The notes: generated by a model not told the origin, from the letters alone. A DNA stretch of 53,077 nucleotides from an uncultured Clostridia bacterium (GCA_947623955.1 CANQIP010000009.1:1-53077), one strand, 5' to 3'. Counted from the stretch's first letter, positions 33,898 through 43,155 are shown. A program made the numbers and translations.

Positions 33898-35100
33898 ATG
33901 AGTTTGAACGAAACAGCCTCGGCGGAAAGGGTGCATATAGCGTTTTTCGGCATGAGAAACGCGGGCAAGTCGAGCCTTGTAAACGCCGTGACAAATCAGG
34001 AAATGTCGGTCGTGTCGGACGTTAAAGGCACGACGACCGACCCCGTGAAAAAATCTATGGAACTTTTGCCGATAGGGCCCGTCGTGATAATCGACACGCC
34101 CGGTCTCGACGACGAGGGCGAACTCGGAGAAAAGCGCGTAAAGCGGGCGAGGGAGGTACTTGCGAAAACGGACGTCGCCGTGCTTGTTGTAGATGCGCAG
34201 AGAGGTCTTTCCGACGCGGACAGGGAGCTTATACGCGAGCTTGGGGACAGTAAAGTTCCGTACATCACGGCGTATACAAAGTCCGATTTGCCGCACGATA
34301 CGGGGACACTAAAAGACAATGAAATATACGTGAGCATATTCGACAAACAGAGTGTTGACGCGCTGAAAAATATGATAGCGCGTCTCGGCAGGGGGACACT
34401 AAACGACAAGCGCATAGTCGCCGATTTGCTTACCGAAGGCGATACGGCTGTGCTTGTGATACCGGTTGACGCAGCCGCGCCGAAGGGCAGAATAATACTT
34501 CCGCAGCAGCAGACGCTCCGCGAAATACTCGACTCGCACTGCACCGCGATTTGCTGTCAGCCCGAGGAACTTTCGGGGACACTAAAATCACTCGCGAAAA
34601 AACCGCGCATAGTCATAACCGACTCGCAGGCGTTTAAAGCCGTCGCGGCTGACGTTCCGGAGGGTATTTTGCTCACATCGTTTTCGATACTGTTCGCACG
34701 CTATAAGGGCGACCTGGCCGAACTCGTAAAGGGCGCGGCGCGGCTTTCAAAACTTCGTGACGGCGACAAGGTACTTATAAGCGAGGGCTGCACGCACCAC
34801 CGCCGGTGCGGCGACATAGGCACGGAGAAGATACCCGCGTGGATAGAAAAATTCACGGGCGCGAGACCCGAATATTCGTTCACCTCGGGCGGCGGATTCG
34901 GAGAGAATTTGGAGGACTACAAGCTGATAATACACTGCGGCGGCTGTATGCTCAACGAAAAAGAAATGAAGCGCCGCATAACCGAAGCAAAAAGAGCAGG
35001 CGTGCCGATTGTAAATTACGGCGTGGCGATAGCGCATATGCACGGAATTTTAAAGCGCAGCCTTGCGCCGTTCCCCGACATAGCGAAATTACTCCCTTAA
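33898..35100 (+). CDS. hydF: [FeFe] hydrogenase maturation GTPase / scaffold HydF
   Basis: Scaffold that receives the diiron precursor and delivers it to HydA. N-terminal GTPase: G1 GMRNAGKSSL (near residue 18), G3 DTPGLDD (near 66), G4 TKSD (near 132). The C-terminal cluster-binding CxH...HCxxC set is present as GCTHHRRCGD and IIHCGGCM. 400 residues, start ATG 33898 after AGGTGAT, 8 bp behind hydG. Odd: the 12-bp string GGGGACACTAAA occurs three times (34302, 34392, 34575), always in the same codon phase and encoding G-T-L, at sites between core motifs. A one-mismatch relative is at 34243. Confidence 0.95.
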   Translation: MSLNETASAERVHIAFFGMRNAGKSSLVNAVTNQEMSVVSDVKGTTTDPVKKSMELLPIGPVVIIDTPGLDDEGELGEKRVKRAREVLAKTDVAVLVVDAQRGLSDADRELIRELGDSKVPYITAYTKSDLPHDTGTLKDNEIYVSIFDKQSVDALKNMIARLGRGTLNDKRIVADLLTEGDTAVLVIPVDAAAPKGRIILPQQQTLREILDSHCTAICCQPEELSGTLKSLAKKPRIVITDSQAFKAVAADVPEGILLTSFSILFARYKGDLAELVKGAARLSKLRDGDKVLISEGCTHHRRCGDIGTEKIPAWIEKFTGARPEYSFTSGGGFGENLEDYKLIIHCGGCMLNEKEMKRRITEAKRAGVPIVNYGVAIAHMHGILKRSLAPFPDIAKLLP

Positions 35101-35116
35101 AATAGGGAGTTTTTCT
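35090..35116 (+). terminator. Terminator of the hydrogenase maturation genes
   Basis: ACTCCC pairs with GGGAGT across the hydF stop codon, followed by TTTTTC and more T residues. The stem is short but the context fits. Confidence 0.65.
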
Positions 35117-35134
35117 TTTTATCCGACAAATATA

Positions 35135-35163
35135 TTGAATATCGGAAAATATTGTGATACAAT
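35135..35163 (+). promoter_or_regulatory. Predicted promoter of the malic enzyme gene
   Basis: TTGAAT (35135-35140), 17-nt spacer, TACAAT (35158-35163), with extended TGA before the -10. Confidence 0.8.
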
Positions 35164-35201
35164 GAATATAACTGTGATTATACATTCGGAGGTGGACGAA
35201 T

Positions 35202-36389
35202 TTGGACAAAAAAGAATACGCTTTAAAAAAACACGAGGAATGGCAGGGAAAGATTGAGGTCGTGTCACGTGCAAGGGTGACGAACCGCGACGAACTGTCG
35301 GTCGCGTACACGCCGGGAGTAGCCGAGCCGTGCCTTGAAATTGCGAAAAACACCGACCTGTCGTACAAATACACGCGACGCTCAAACCTTGTGGCGGTCA
35401 TAACGGACGGCACGGCGGTGCTCGGTCTCGGCGATATAGGGCCCGAGGCGGGTATGCCGGTAATGGAAGGCAAATGCGCGCTGTTTAAGACGTTCGCGGG
35501 TGTTGACGCGTTCCCGCTGTGCGTGAAGTCGAAGGACGTTGATGAGATTGTAAACTGTGTGAAACTGATTTCGGGGTCGTTCGGCGGCATTAACCTTGAG
35601 GACATATCCGCGCCGCGCTGCATAGAGATCGAGCGTCGGCTCAAGGAGGAGTGCGATATACCCGTGTTCCATGACGACCAGCACGGCACGGCTGTGGTTG
35701 TGCTTGCCGCCGCGCTTAACGCGCTCAAAGTTGTCGGCAAGGACATAACCGAAATCAAAGCCGTCGTAAACGGCGCTGGCAGTGCGGGAATGGCGATCGC
35801 GAGACTTTTGGTGTCACGCGGACTTAAAAATCTCATAATGTGCGACAAGTACGGCTCGCTTTACCGCGGCAACGCGCAGATGAACGACGAGCAGGCAAAG
35901 CTTGCCGACCTCACGAACCCCGACAATCTCGACGTTGACCTGAAGGGCGCTGTGAAGGGCGCGGACTTGTTCATAGGCGTGAGCGCGCCGAACATTCTTA
36001 CCGAGGAAATGGTAAAGAGTATGGCGAAGGATTCGATTATATTCGCGATGGCAAACCCCACCCCCGAAATAATGCCCGACATCGCGAAAAAAGCGGGCGC
36101 GAAGGTCGTCGGCACGGGAAGGAGCGACTTCCCGAACCAGATAAACAACGTCCTCGCGTTTCCCGGAATATTCCGCGGCGCGCTCGACGTGAGAGCGTCC
36201 GACATAAACGACGAAATGAAAATCGCCGCGTCGGAGGCTATAGCGTCGGTTATACGGGACGACGAGCTTAACGAGAACATGATAATACCCGACGCGTTCG
36301 ACGAGCGCATCGCAAGAAACGTGGCGAGAGCCGTGTCGCGTGCGGCGGTAAAAAGCGGCGTTGCACGCGCCGATTTGGAGGATAAATAA
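35202..36389 (+). CDS. NAD(P)-dependent malic enzyme
   Basis: Oxidative decarboxylation of malate to pyruvate and CO2. The 395-residue short bacterial form contains YTPGVAEPC (near residue 38), the metal site FHDDQHGTA (near 152) and the Rossmann motif NGAGSAGMAIA (near 187). The C-terminal phosphotransacetylase domain of long forms is absent. Start is TTG 35202 behind GGAGGTGG. Its stop codon shares one base with the ATG of the next gene, so the two are translationally coupled. Confidence 0.93.
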   Translation: MDKKEYALKKHEEWQGKIEVVSRARVTNRDELSVAYTPGVAEPCLEIAKNTDLSYKYTRRSNLVAVITDGTAVLGLGDIGPEAGMPVMEGKCALFKTFAGVDAFPLCVKSKDVDEIVNCVKLISGSFGGINLEDISAPRCIEIERRLKEECDIPVFHDDQHGTAVVVLAAALNALKVVGKDITEIKAVVNGAGSAGMAIARLLVSRGLKNLIMCDKYGSLYRGNAQMNDEQAKLADLTNPDNLDVDLKGAVKGADLFIGVSAPNILTEEMVKSMAKDSIIFAMANPTPEIMPDIAKKAGAKVVGTGRSDFPNQINNVLAFPGIFRGALDVRASDINDEMKIAASEAIASVIRDDELNENMIIPDAFDERIARNVARAVSRAAVKSGVARADLEDK

Positions 36390-38995
36390 TGGAAAGCATA
36401 AAATTACATTGGATGGAAAACAGAGCAAAGGGCGGCTACGTCACGTTCGGCGTACCCTATAAGCAGGGTGAAAAGCCCGTTGGTACGGCGTTCGCGCCGT
36501 TTGACGAAAACGGCAACGAGATACCGTATCAGGAAAAACCGATAGCGTTTTACCCCGACGGCTCGACGAAGTGGTCAAGCTTTACCGCACGCGTTGACGG
36601 TGACGGCGTGGAAATAAAGAAAGCCGAAAAAAAGGAATACGGCGGCATAACGGTAAACGAGACGGACGACGGTATAGCCGTCGATAACGGCGCGTTTACG
36701 GCAATATTCCCGAAATCCGGCGCAACTCTTATGAAAACGCCTTACGCCGACGCGATTTTAAAGGTGCAGAAGGAAACATACGACAAGCAGGACGGCGACG
36801 AGATAAAGCGCATAATCTCCTACTACGGCGAGATAGAGACAGCCGAGGTCGAGGAAGAGGGCGCGCTCAAAACGACCGTAAAGCTTACCGGTACGCACAA
36901 AAGCGCGCACGGCGACACATTTTTGCGCTACATAATACGTTTCACTTGTTTTCACAACGAAAAGAGCGTGAACGTAAAGCACACGTTTATATTCGACGGC
37001 GACGAAAGCACCGATTTTATTAAGGGTATCGCGCTCGTAATGAAACGTAAAATGACGGGTAAGCTTTACAACCGCCGCATAAAAATGACGGGCGATTACG
37101 GCGTAATGCACGAGTGTATGCAGATTTTAAATTTGTGGCGTCCGAGACTCGGACCGTCCATAGGCATACAGCCGGTGCACAGCGCGCAGCTGCGCGGCGA
37201 GATGATAGACCTTTCGCCGCTTGTTGATTTGAGAAACGGCAATCCCGTCACGGAGGAACAGATTGACAACGTGACGAAATGGGACTGCTACAGACTGCAG
37301 CAGCTTACGCCCGACAGCTTTGAGGTAAGAAAGCGCACGGGTCACGACGAGTGCACGTTCATAAAGGCGAACTGGGGCAAACGCTCAAAGGGTCTTATGT
37401 ACATAGCCGACGAAAAGGGCGGCGTGTCGGTATGTCTGCGCAATTTCTGGCAGAAGTACCCGTCCTCGCTCCACGCGGAGGGACTCTGCTCGGACGAGGG
37501 TATGCTTATGGCGTGGATAGTGTCGCCGGACGGCTTGTCGCGCGATATGCGCCATTACGACGTGGTTTCGCACGACCAGACGTACTACGAGGGTACGCCG
37601 GAGGTCGGCTCGTCGGCTTACGGCATAGCGAACACGAACGACCTCACCGTTTACTTTTATGACGAGGTAGCGTCGGACGAGCTTATTTTGAGCCATGCCG
37701 ACAGAGTACAAAAGCCGCCCGTTATGATTTGCACACCCGAATACTACCACGAAACGCGCACGCTCGGCTACTGGAGCCTGCCCGACAGGAGCACTCCGCT
37801 GAAAAAGTGGGCGGAGGACGAAATGGACAAGGCGTTTAACTATTATAAAAACGAAATCGAGCAGCGCCGCTGGTACGGCTTGTGGGATTACGGCGACATA
37901 ATGCACACCTACGACGCGCAGCGTCACTGCTGGAAGTACGACCTCGGCGGCTACGCGTGGCAGAGTACGGAACTTGTGCCGACGCTGTGGCTGTGGTACT
38001 CGTTCCTTAGAACCGGCAGGGAGGACATGTTCTCCGTAGCCGAGGCAATGAGCCGTCACAGCGCGGACGTTGATATTTACCATATGGGACCGTTAAAGGG
38101 TCTCGGCAGCCGCCACAATGTCGTGCATTGGGGCGACAGCTGCAAGGAGGCGCGTATAGGTATGGCGGGTCACCACCGCGCGCTGTACTACCTCACGGGC
38201 GGCGATCTGCGCATAGGCGACTGTATGAAGGACGTTGTGGACGCCGACTTTGCGACCGTTGACATGGATCCTTTGAGATACTACTACATGGGTCAGCAGT
38301 CCACGCTCCCGACGCACGCGAGAACGGGCCCAGACTGGTCTACGTACTGCTCGAACTGGATGACGGAGTGGGAGCGCACAAATAATACGAAGTGGCGCGA
38401 CAAGATTATGACGGGTATAAACGACCTCAAAAAAGCGCCGCTGCGCCTTATATCGGGCTCTAACTTTGAATACGACCCCGCGACCGGACATCTCGGCTAC
38501 ATAGGCGAGAGCGCGGCTGGCGGCTCGCACCTCGCGATCTGCATGGGCGGCCCCGAAACGTGGACGGAGCTTGTGCCGCTTTTGGGCGATGAGGAATTTA
38601 ACGATATGCTCGTGCAGTACGGCAGCTTTTACTTCCTTACACCCGAGGAAAAACGCCGCGCGACAAACAACCTCATAGACGGCGAGGGTTTTGAGTACCC
38701 GTACATGGCTGCCGCACTCTGCGCATACGCCGCAAGGGAAAAGCAGGACAAGGACTTGGCGCACAAGGTGTGGCAGGTGCTTGTGTACTCGCTGGCGGGT
38801 AAAAATAAGAAGGATAATTTCGACGACGCGATTGTCGAGAATTACTTTAACGCGAAGGAACTTCACGAGATGTTCTGGATAAGCACAAACTTTGCGGCTC
38901 AGTGGTGCCTCAACACGATCGTCGCGCTCGAGCATACCGCCTTCGCCATGCCCGAAACGCTCGACGAACTCGAATGGGAGGACTGGGTAAAGTAA
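36389..38995 (+). CDS. YetA/PcRGLX-like protein (exo-rhamnogalacturonan lyase family)
   Basis: An 868-residue protein without signal peptide or membrane segment. Size and sequence pattern match the family that includes B. subtilis YetA and the Penicillium exo-rhamnogalacturonan lyase: an N-terminal beta-rich region (to about residue 300), a middle domain, and a C-terminal helical toroid-like half rich in Trp and Tyr (for example RRWYGLWDYGDIMHTYD near 490 and GPDWSTYCSNWM near 650). It would act on rhamnogalacturonan fragments in the cytoplasm, consistent with eda and kdgK elsewhere in the window. Coupled to malic enzyme, an unusual partner. Substrate is inferred from family only. Confidence 0.72.
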   Translation: MESIKLHWMENRAKGGYVTFGVPYKQGEKPVGTAFAPFDENGNEIPYQEKPIAFYPDGSTKWSSFTARVDGDGVEIKKAEKKEYGGITVNETDDGIAVDNGAFTAIFPKSGATLMKTPYADAILKVQKETYDKQDGDEIKRIISYYGEIETAEVEEEGALKTTVKLTGTHKSAHGDTFLRYIIRFTCFHNEKSVNVKHTFIFDGDESTDFIKGIALVMKRKMTGKLYNRRIKMTGDYGVMHECMQILNLWRPRLGPSIGIQPVHSAQLRGEMIDLSPLVDLRNGNPVTEEQIDNVTKWDCYRLQQLTPDSFEVRKRTGHDECTFIKANWGKRSKGLMYIADEKGGVSVCLRNFWQKYPSSLHAEGLCSDEGMLMAWIVSPDGLSRDMRHYDVVSHDQTYYEGTPEVGSSAYGIANTNDLTVYFYDEVASDELILSHADRVQKPPVMICTPEYYHETRTLGYWSLPDRSTPLKKWAEDEMDKAFNYYKNEIEQRRWYGLWDYGDIMHTYDAQRHCWKYDLGGYAWQSTELVPTLWLWYSFLRTGREDMFSVAEAMSRHSADVDIYHMGPLKGLGSRHNVVHWGDSCKEARIGMAGHHRALYYLTGGDLRIGDCMKDVVDADFATVDMDPLRYYYMGQQSTLPTHARTGPDWSTYCSNWMTEWERTNNTKWRDKIMTGINDLKKAPLRLISGSNFEYDPATGHLGYIGESAAGGSHLAICMGGPETWTELVPLLGDEEFNDMLVQYGSFYFLTPEEKRRATNNLIDGEGFEYPYMAAALCAYAAREKQDKDLAHKVWQVLVYSLAGKNKKDNFDDAIVENYFNAKELHEMFWISTNFAAQWCLNTIVALEHTAFAMPETLDELEWEDWVK

Positions 38996-39025
38996 GTATA
39001 AAACAAACCAAATACACCGATACTA

Positions 39026-39062
39026 AAACAGACGGGCGCGATGATGCGTCGGTCTGTTTTTC
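39026..39062 (+). terminator. Terminator after the YetA-like gene
   Basis: AAAACAGAC pairs with GTCTGTTTT, extended inward by a second GC-rich helix, followed by T residues. Confidence 0.8.
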
Positions 39063-39066
39063 GGTC

Positions 39067-39095
39067 TTTACAAATCATATAAATAATGGTAAAAT
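39067..39095 (+). promoter_or_regulatory. Predicted promoter of the P-type ATPase gene
   Basis: TTTACA (39067-39072), 17-nt spacer, TAAAAT (39090-39095), with extended TGG before the -10. Confidence 0.65.
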
Positions 39096-39127
39096 AATGT
39101 CGATAATGAACAATGAAGGAGATAACC

Positions 39128-41467
39128 ATGGTAAACGGACTTACGGACGCACAGGTAAGACAGCAGGTCGAGACGGGCAACGTCAATATCGTTCCCGACC
39201 AATCCGCGAAGAGCGTCAAGGAAATAGTATTATCGAACATTTTTACATATTTTAATGCGATTTTTATCGTGCTGGGCATACTCGTCGCAATAACGGGTTC
39301 GTTCCGCAACCTCACATTTCTGCCGGTCGTTATCGCGAACTCCGTTGTCGGCATAATACAGCAGCTTAAAGCGAAATCGGTGCTTGACAAGCTTTCGCTC
39401 CTTGCCGTGTCGGAGTACACGGTCATAAGGAACGGACAGGAGGTCAGGGTCGCCGCGAACGACCTTGTGCTTGGCGACATAGTAATTCTTGAGGGCGGCA
39501 AGCAGATACCCGCCGACGCGGTTCTCGTCGAGGGCAAGCTGATGGTAAGCGAGGCTCTTTTGACGGGCGAGGCTGATGAGATAGAAAAACTCGCGGGAAA
39601 CGAGCTTAAATCCGGCAGCTTTGTCACGGCGGGAAGGTGCTGCGCGCGTCTTACGCACGTCGGCAAGGACTCTTACGCCGCAAAGCTGATGAAAAAGGCG
39701 AAGGAAATCAAGGACAAAAAGTCCGAAATGATAAACAGCATAGACACTGTGGTAAAAATCGCGGGAATAGCAATAATACCGGTCGGAATAGCGTTGTTCT
39801 GTCAGGCGTACGCCGTGAACGGCTACTCGTTTACCGAAAGCATACTCTCAATGGTCGGCGCGGTCGTGGGCATGATACCCGAGGGACTTTACCTGCTCGT
39901 GACAGCCGCGCTCACGCTGAGCGCGATGCGTCTCGCGCGGTCAAAGGTACTCCTGCACGACATGAGGAGTACGGAAACGCTCGCACGCGTGGATATACTC
40001 TGCGTGGACAAAACAGGCACGATAACCGACAATAAGATGACCGTAACGGAAATGTTCACGCCCGGGGGCGGCGCGGCTGACGACGCGGCAAAGCTCCTCC
40101 TTGCGCGGTACATCTCGACAATAACCGACAACAACATCACCATGAACGCGCTGCGCGATTACTTTGGAGACGCGCCCGCTTTCGTGTACGAGCAAATGAC
40201 GCCGTTTTCGTCAAAGCAGAAGTATTCGCAGATTATAACGTCGGATGAGGTGTACAGGCTCGGCGCGCCGGAATTTGTGCTTGACGGCGAAACGCTCGTT
40301 AAGTACAAACAGGAAACGGACTCACGCGCATCGGACGGGCAGAGAGTTATAGTGTTCGCGAAATCCGAAACCGAGGGCGGATTGTTCAGCCCGATAGCGT
40401 TCGTAAGCCTTAAAAACCATCTGCGCCCGAACGTGGAGCAGACGTTTAAGTATTTTAAGGAACAGGACGTGGGCATAAGGGTAATATCGGGAGACAATCC
40501 CGTAACCGTGTCGAATATCGCGAAAACGGCGGGAATTGAAAACGCCGACAAATACGTCGATATGTCGCAGATAGAAGATAATGATATAACGCGCGCGGCA
40601 AGGGAATACACAATATTCGGACGAGTAAATCCCGAGCAGAAGAAAAAGCTCATTCTTGCGTTCCGCGCGCAAGGCAAAAAAGTAGCAATGACGGGCGACG
40701 GCGTGAACGACATACTCGCGATGAAGGAGGCGGACTGCTCGATCGCGATAGGCGCGGGCAGCGAAGCGGCGATGCAGGCGGCGCAGGTCGTGCTGCTCGA
40801 CTCCGACTTCTCGCGAATGGTTGACATAATATCGGAGGGCAGACGCGATATAAACAACATCACGCGTTCAGCCGTACTGTTCCTGTACAAAAACATATTC
40901 TCGCTGCTTTTGGCGCTGTTCTCAATAATAACGGCAATCACGTACCCGCTTTCGCCGTCGCAGGTGTCGCTCATATCGGCGTTTAACATCGGCATACCGG
41001 GATTTTTGCTCGCGCTGGAGGCGAACATAAAGAAACAGAAAGGACGTTTTATGAAGGCGGTGGTCGCGAGGTCAATTCCTGCAGCCATAGCGTCGTTTGC
41101 GGCTATAGCGTCAATGGTGCTTTTGGGCAGGGTGTTCGGGCTGTCGGAAAGCGATGTGGGCGTGGCAAGCACGTGCCTTTTGGCGATAGGCGGATATATA
41201 CTTTTGTGCAGCATATCAAAGCCTTTAAACAGATACAGAGTTATCGTTATAGCGATAAGTATAGCAGGTATTATCTTTACGGGATTAAGATTCAACACGA
41301 TTTTTGAAATCAGCATGGTATCGGCGCAGACGCTTATACTCGGCATACTGTTTGTGCTGGCGGTGGAGTCGGTAATGCGCAATCTGACGCGGCTGTTCGA
41401 GCATATACACAAACCCGTCAAAAAAACAACGCCGACCGACCCAAAGAAAATACAATCAAATAAATAA
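39128..41467 (+). CDS. Cation-transporting P-type ATPase (CtpE-like)
   Basis: ATP-driven cation pump in the cytoplasmic membrane. The phosphorylation motif DKTGTITDNKMT (near residue 298), the TGEADE actuator loop (near 145) and hinge TGDGVND (near 525) are present, with about 8-10 hydrophobic segments. The N-terminal GLTDAQV...NIVPD layout resembles the CtpE group, for which calcium uptake has been reported; no CPC or N-terminal heavy-metal domain is seen. I chose ATG 39128 because AAGGAG (39116 on) is properly spaced for it, not for ATG 39113. 779 residues. Confidence 0.87.
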   Translation: MVNGLTDAQVRQQVETGNVNIVPDQSAKSVKEIVLSNIFTYFNAIFIVLGILVAITGSFRNLTFLPVVIANSVVGIIQQLKAKSVLDKLSLLAVSEYTVIRNGQEVRVAANDLVLGDIVILEGGKQIPADAVLVEGKLMVSEALLTGEADEIEKLAGNELKSGSFVTAGRCCARLTHVGKDSYAAKLMKKAKEIKDKKSEMINSIDTVVKIAGIAIIPVGIALFCQAYAVNGYSFTESILSMVGAVVGMIPEGLYLLVTAALTLSAMRLARSKVLLHDMRSTETLARVDILCVDKTGTITDNKMTVTEMFTPGGGAADDAAKLLLARYISTITDNNITMNALRDYFGDAPAFVYEQMTPFSSKQKYSQIITSDEVYRLGAPEFVLDGETLVKYKQETDSRASDGQRVIVFAKSETEGGLFSPIAFVSLKNHLRPNVEQTFKYFKEQDVGIRVISGDNPVTVSNIAKTAGIENADKYVDMSQIEDNDITRAAREYTIFGRVNPEQKKKLILAFRAQGKKVAMTGDGVNDILAMKEADCSIAIGAGSEAAMQAAQVVLLDSDFSRMVDIISEGRRDINNITRSAVLFLYKNIFSLLLALFSIITAITYPLSPSQVSLISAFNIGIPGFLLALEANIKKQKGRFMKAVVARSIPAAIASFAAIASMVLLGRVFGLSESDVGVASTCLLAIGGYILLCSISKPLNRYRVIVIAISIAGIIFTGLRFNTIFEISMVSAQTLILGILFVLAVESVMRNLTRLFEHIHKPVKKTTPTDPKKIQSNK

Positions 41468-41468
41468 T

Positions 41469-41502
41469 CAAAAACCTTCCCTTATCAAAGGGAAGGTTTT
41501 TT
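41469..41502. terminator. Bidirectional terminator between the ATPase and ATP-grasp genes
   Basis: AAAACCTTCCC pairs with GGGAAGGTTTT around a short loop, with A tract before and T tract after. The minus-strand gene's stop codon is in the loop. Confidence 0.88.
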
Positions 41503-42825
41503 ACTTACAATAACCGTCGGCAGCGACATTTCGCTGTACTGTGTGGAAATAATCGTATTACGCGCTATTCTCGAATACAGTCCCGCGAATTTACCGCCGT
41601 ACATATAAATTCCTGTGATGTTGGAATATTTGCGGTAATCGGCGTTTTTGTCGTGCGTGAGGTCGATATTGACCGACGCGTACGGCTCGCAGTATTCCTG
41701 CAAGAGATAGTGGCTGCCGACGTTTTCCGCGACGGCTTTTCTCCACTCCGCGTCCGTCATGCCCTCAACGCCCGCGTAAACGCCGCGCGACGCGTATGAG
41801 TCCTCGGGCTTAATAACCCATTTATCCTTATTTTCAAGCACCCCGAGCCTGTTTACGTTATCCTCGGTAAGCGAAACGGTGTAGGGGATATGCTCGTCTA
41901 TGTACTTTTGTTCATCGCGCGTCAGAAACGCCTTTGTCATATCGTCGTGCAGAACCTTGAACACGATCTTATTGTGCGCGACCTGCGTCATAAAGTCGCC
42001 GATAAGGCAGACCGCGTTGTCCTCCGCTGCGCGTATAAACGGCTGCACCTCGTCATAGCGGCGCATAATGTCGCACGTCACGGCTCGGCGGTACACAGCG
42101 TCGATTTTCCTTCCGGCGGGCGATATAAGTTTACCGCCCTCGTATTTCAAATCGGTGATCTCGCAAATCTCACATTCAAGACCCGCGTCCTCAAACGCCT
42201 TTTTAAAATTCGTGAACTCGCGGCTCACGTCGCCGCCGAAGAAATCGACGATCGCCACGTACGGCTTTTCCACGGCTCTGTCGTACCCCGCGTAGATACG
42301 CTTAAACTCGCGCACCCACGAATTAAACAGCTCGTGTGTCCGCGTGTTGTACTCCTTTTGAAACTCGCCGAACGAGTACGTCAGCTTGATCGCTTCGTTA
42401 AGCTCCCTGTCCTCGTTCATCGCGCTCGAACCGTCGGTGTTGAACTCGCAGAACTTAAACGAATAGTCGTTCTCATTAAAGAAAATGTCGATACGCGCCA
42501 TCGGCAGGAGACAGTCGTAATGCTTGGGGCGCAGTATGAGCCGTTCGAGCCTTTCGTCAAAACCGAACAACGCCCTGTACGCCGCGTCGGAACGGTAACG
42601 GGCTATCACCTTTTCCAAAATCCCGTACATCACGAGCGCGTTCTTTTCGATATACGCCGCCATATCCTCCGTGAACATTTTGGGGATATAAAGCGTGTGA
42701 ACGAAATACCCGTGATACCGCGCCGTCTTTGTTTTTATGTACTCCTGCTGCAGTGCCGCGCTTTTTACGCATTTATCCTTATTTGCGTCCGTAATTTTTC
42801 TGTATGTTTCTTCAGCCTCACGCAA
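41485..42825 (-). CDS. Glutathionylspermidine-synthase-like (circularly permuted) ATP-grasp protein
   Basis: A 446-residue ATP-grasp-type ligase. CEFNTDGSSAMNED (near residue 135) resembles the glutathionylspermidine synthase / CP-ATP-grasp family, and KWVIKPEDSYASRGVYAG (near 335) fits the ATP-binding lysine and glycine loop; LLQEYCEP (near 378) fits the metal-binding glutamate region. It probably forms an amide or peptide bond between a carboxylate and an amine. The amidase half of true glutathionylspermidine synthases is absent. Start appears to be TTG 42825 after GGAGAGG. It lies 30 bp behind a monooxygenase-fold gene and ends in a shared terminator. Substrate unknown. Confidence 0.68.
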   Translation of the reverse strand: MREAEETYRKITDANKDKCVKSAALQQEYIKTKTARYHGYFVHTLYIPKMFTEDMAAYIEKNALVMYGILEKVIARYRSDAAYRALFGFDERLERLILRPKHYDCLLPMARIDIFFNENDYSFKFCEFNTDGSSAMNEDRELNEAIKLTYSFGEFQKEYNTRTHELFNSWVREFKRIYAGYDRAVEKPYVAIVDFFGGDVSREFTNFKKAFEDAGLECEICEITDLKYEGGKLISPAGRKIDAVYRRAVTCDIMRRYDEVQPFIRAAEDNAVCLIGDFMTQVAHNKIVFKVLHDDMTKAFLTRDEQKYIDEHIPYTVSLTEDNVNRLGVLENKDKWVIKPEDSYASRGVYAGVEGMTDAEWRKAVAENVGSHYLLQEYCEPYASVNIDLTHDKNADYRKYSNITGIYMYGGKFAGLYSRIARNTIISTQYSEMSLPTVIVSKKPSL

Positions 42826-42855
42826 AGAAAATCCTCTCCTTAATACGGTGTCCTT

Positions 42856-43155
42856 TCACTGGAACACCGAAGGCGGCTTTTCAAGCTGCTCTATTTGAAC
42901 GTCGCCGTTCGTGAGATGGCGTATTTCTTCGAGAAATCTCTTGAAGTGCGGAGCGTTGTTGTGCTGCTCTATCGCGGTGTCGTTGAGCCACTCCTCGATA
43001 AACGTGAACTTTGACTTGTCGCGCCTGTTCTGAAAGAACTTGTACGACAGGCATCCGCGCTCTTTCTTCGTCTCGCGCACGCAGTTTATGACGCATTTCG
43101 TAAACTCCTCGATGTGCGAGGGTATAACGTCGAATTTGGCAATTATAGTAATCAT
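42856..43155 (-). CDS. Antibiotic biosynthesis monooxygenase (ABM) domain protein, YgiN-like
   Basis: A 99-residue ferredoxin-like-fold protein. It opens MITIIAKFDVIPSHIEEF and contains ERGCLSYKF and FIEEWLNDTAIEQHNNAPHF, the usual ABM pattern with the conserved His near residue 75. Members act as cofactor-free quinol monooxygenases or small dimeric stress proteins. ATG 43155 follows AGGAG. It is first in a two-gene unit with the ATP-grasp gene. Confidence 0.87.
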   Translation of the reverse strand: MITIIAKFDVIPSHIEEFTKCVINCVRETKKERGCLSYKFFQNRRDKSKFTFIEEWLNDTAIEQHNNAPHFKRFLEEIRHLTNGDVQIEQLEKPPSVFQ

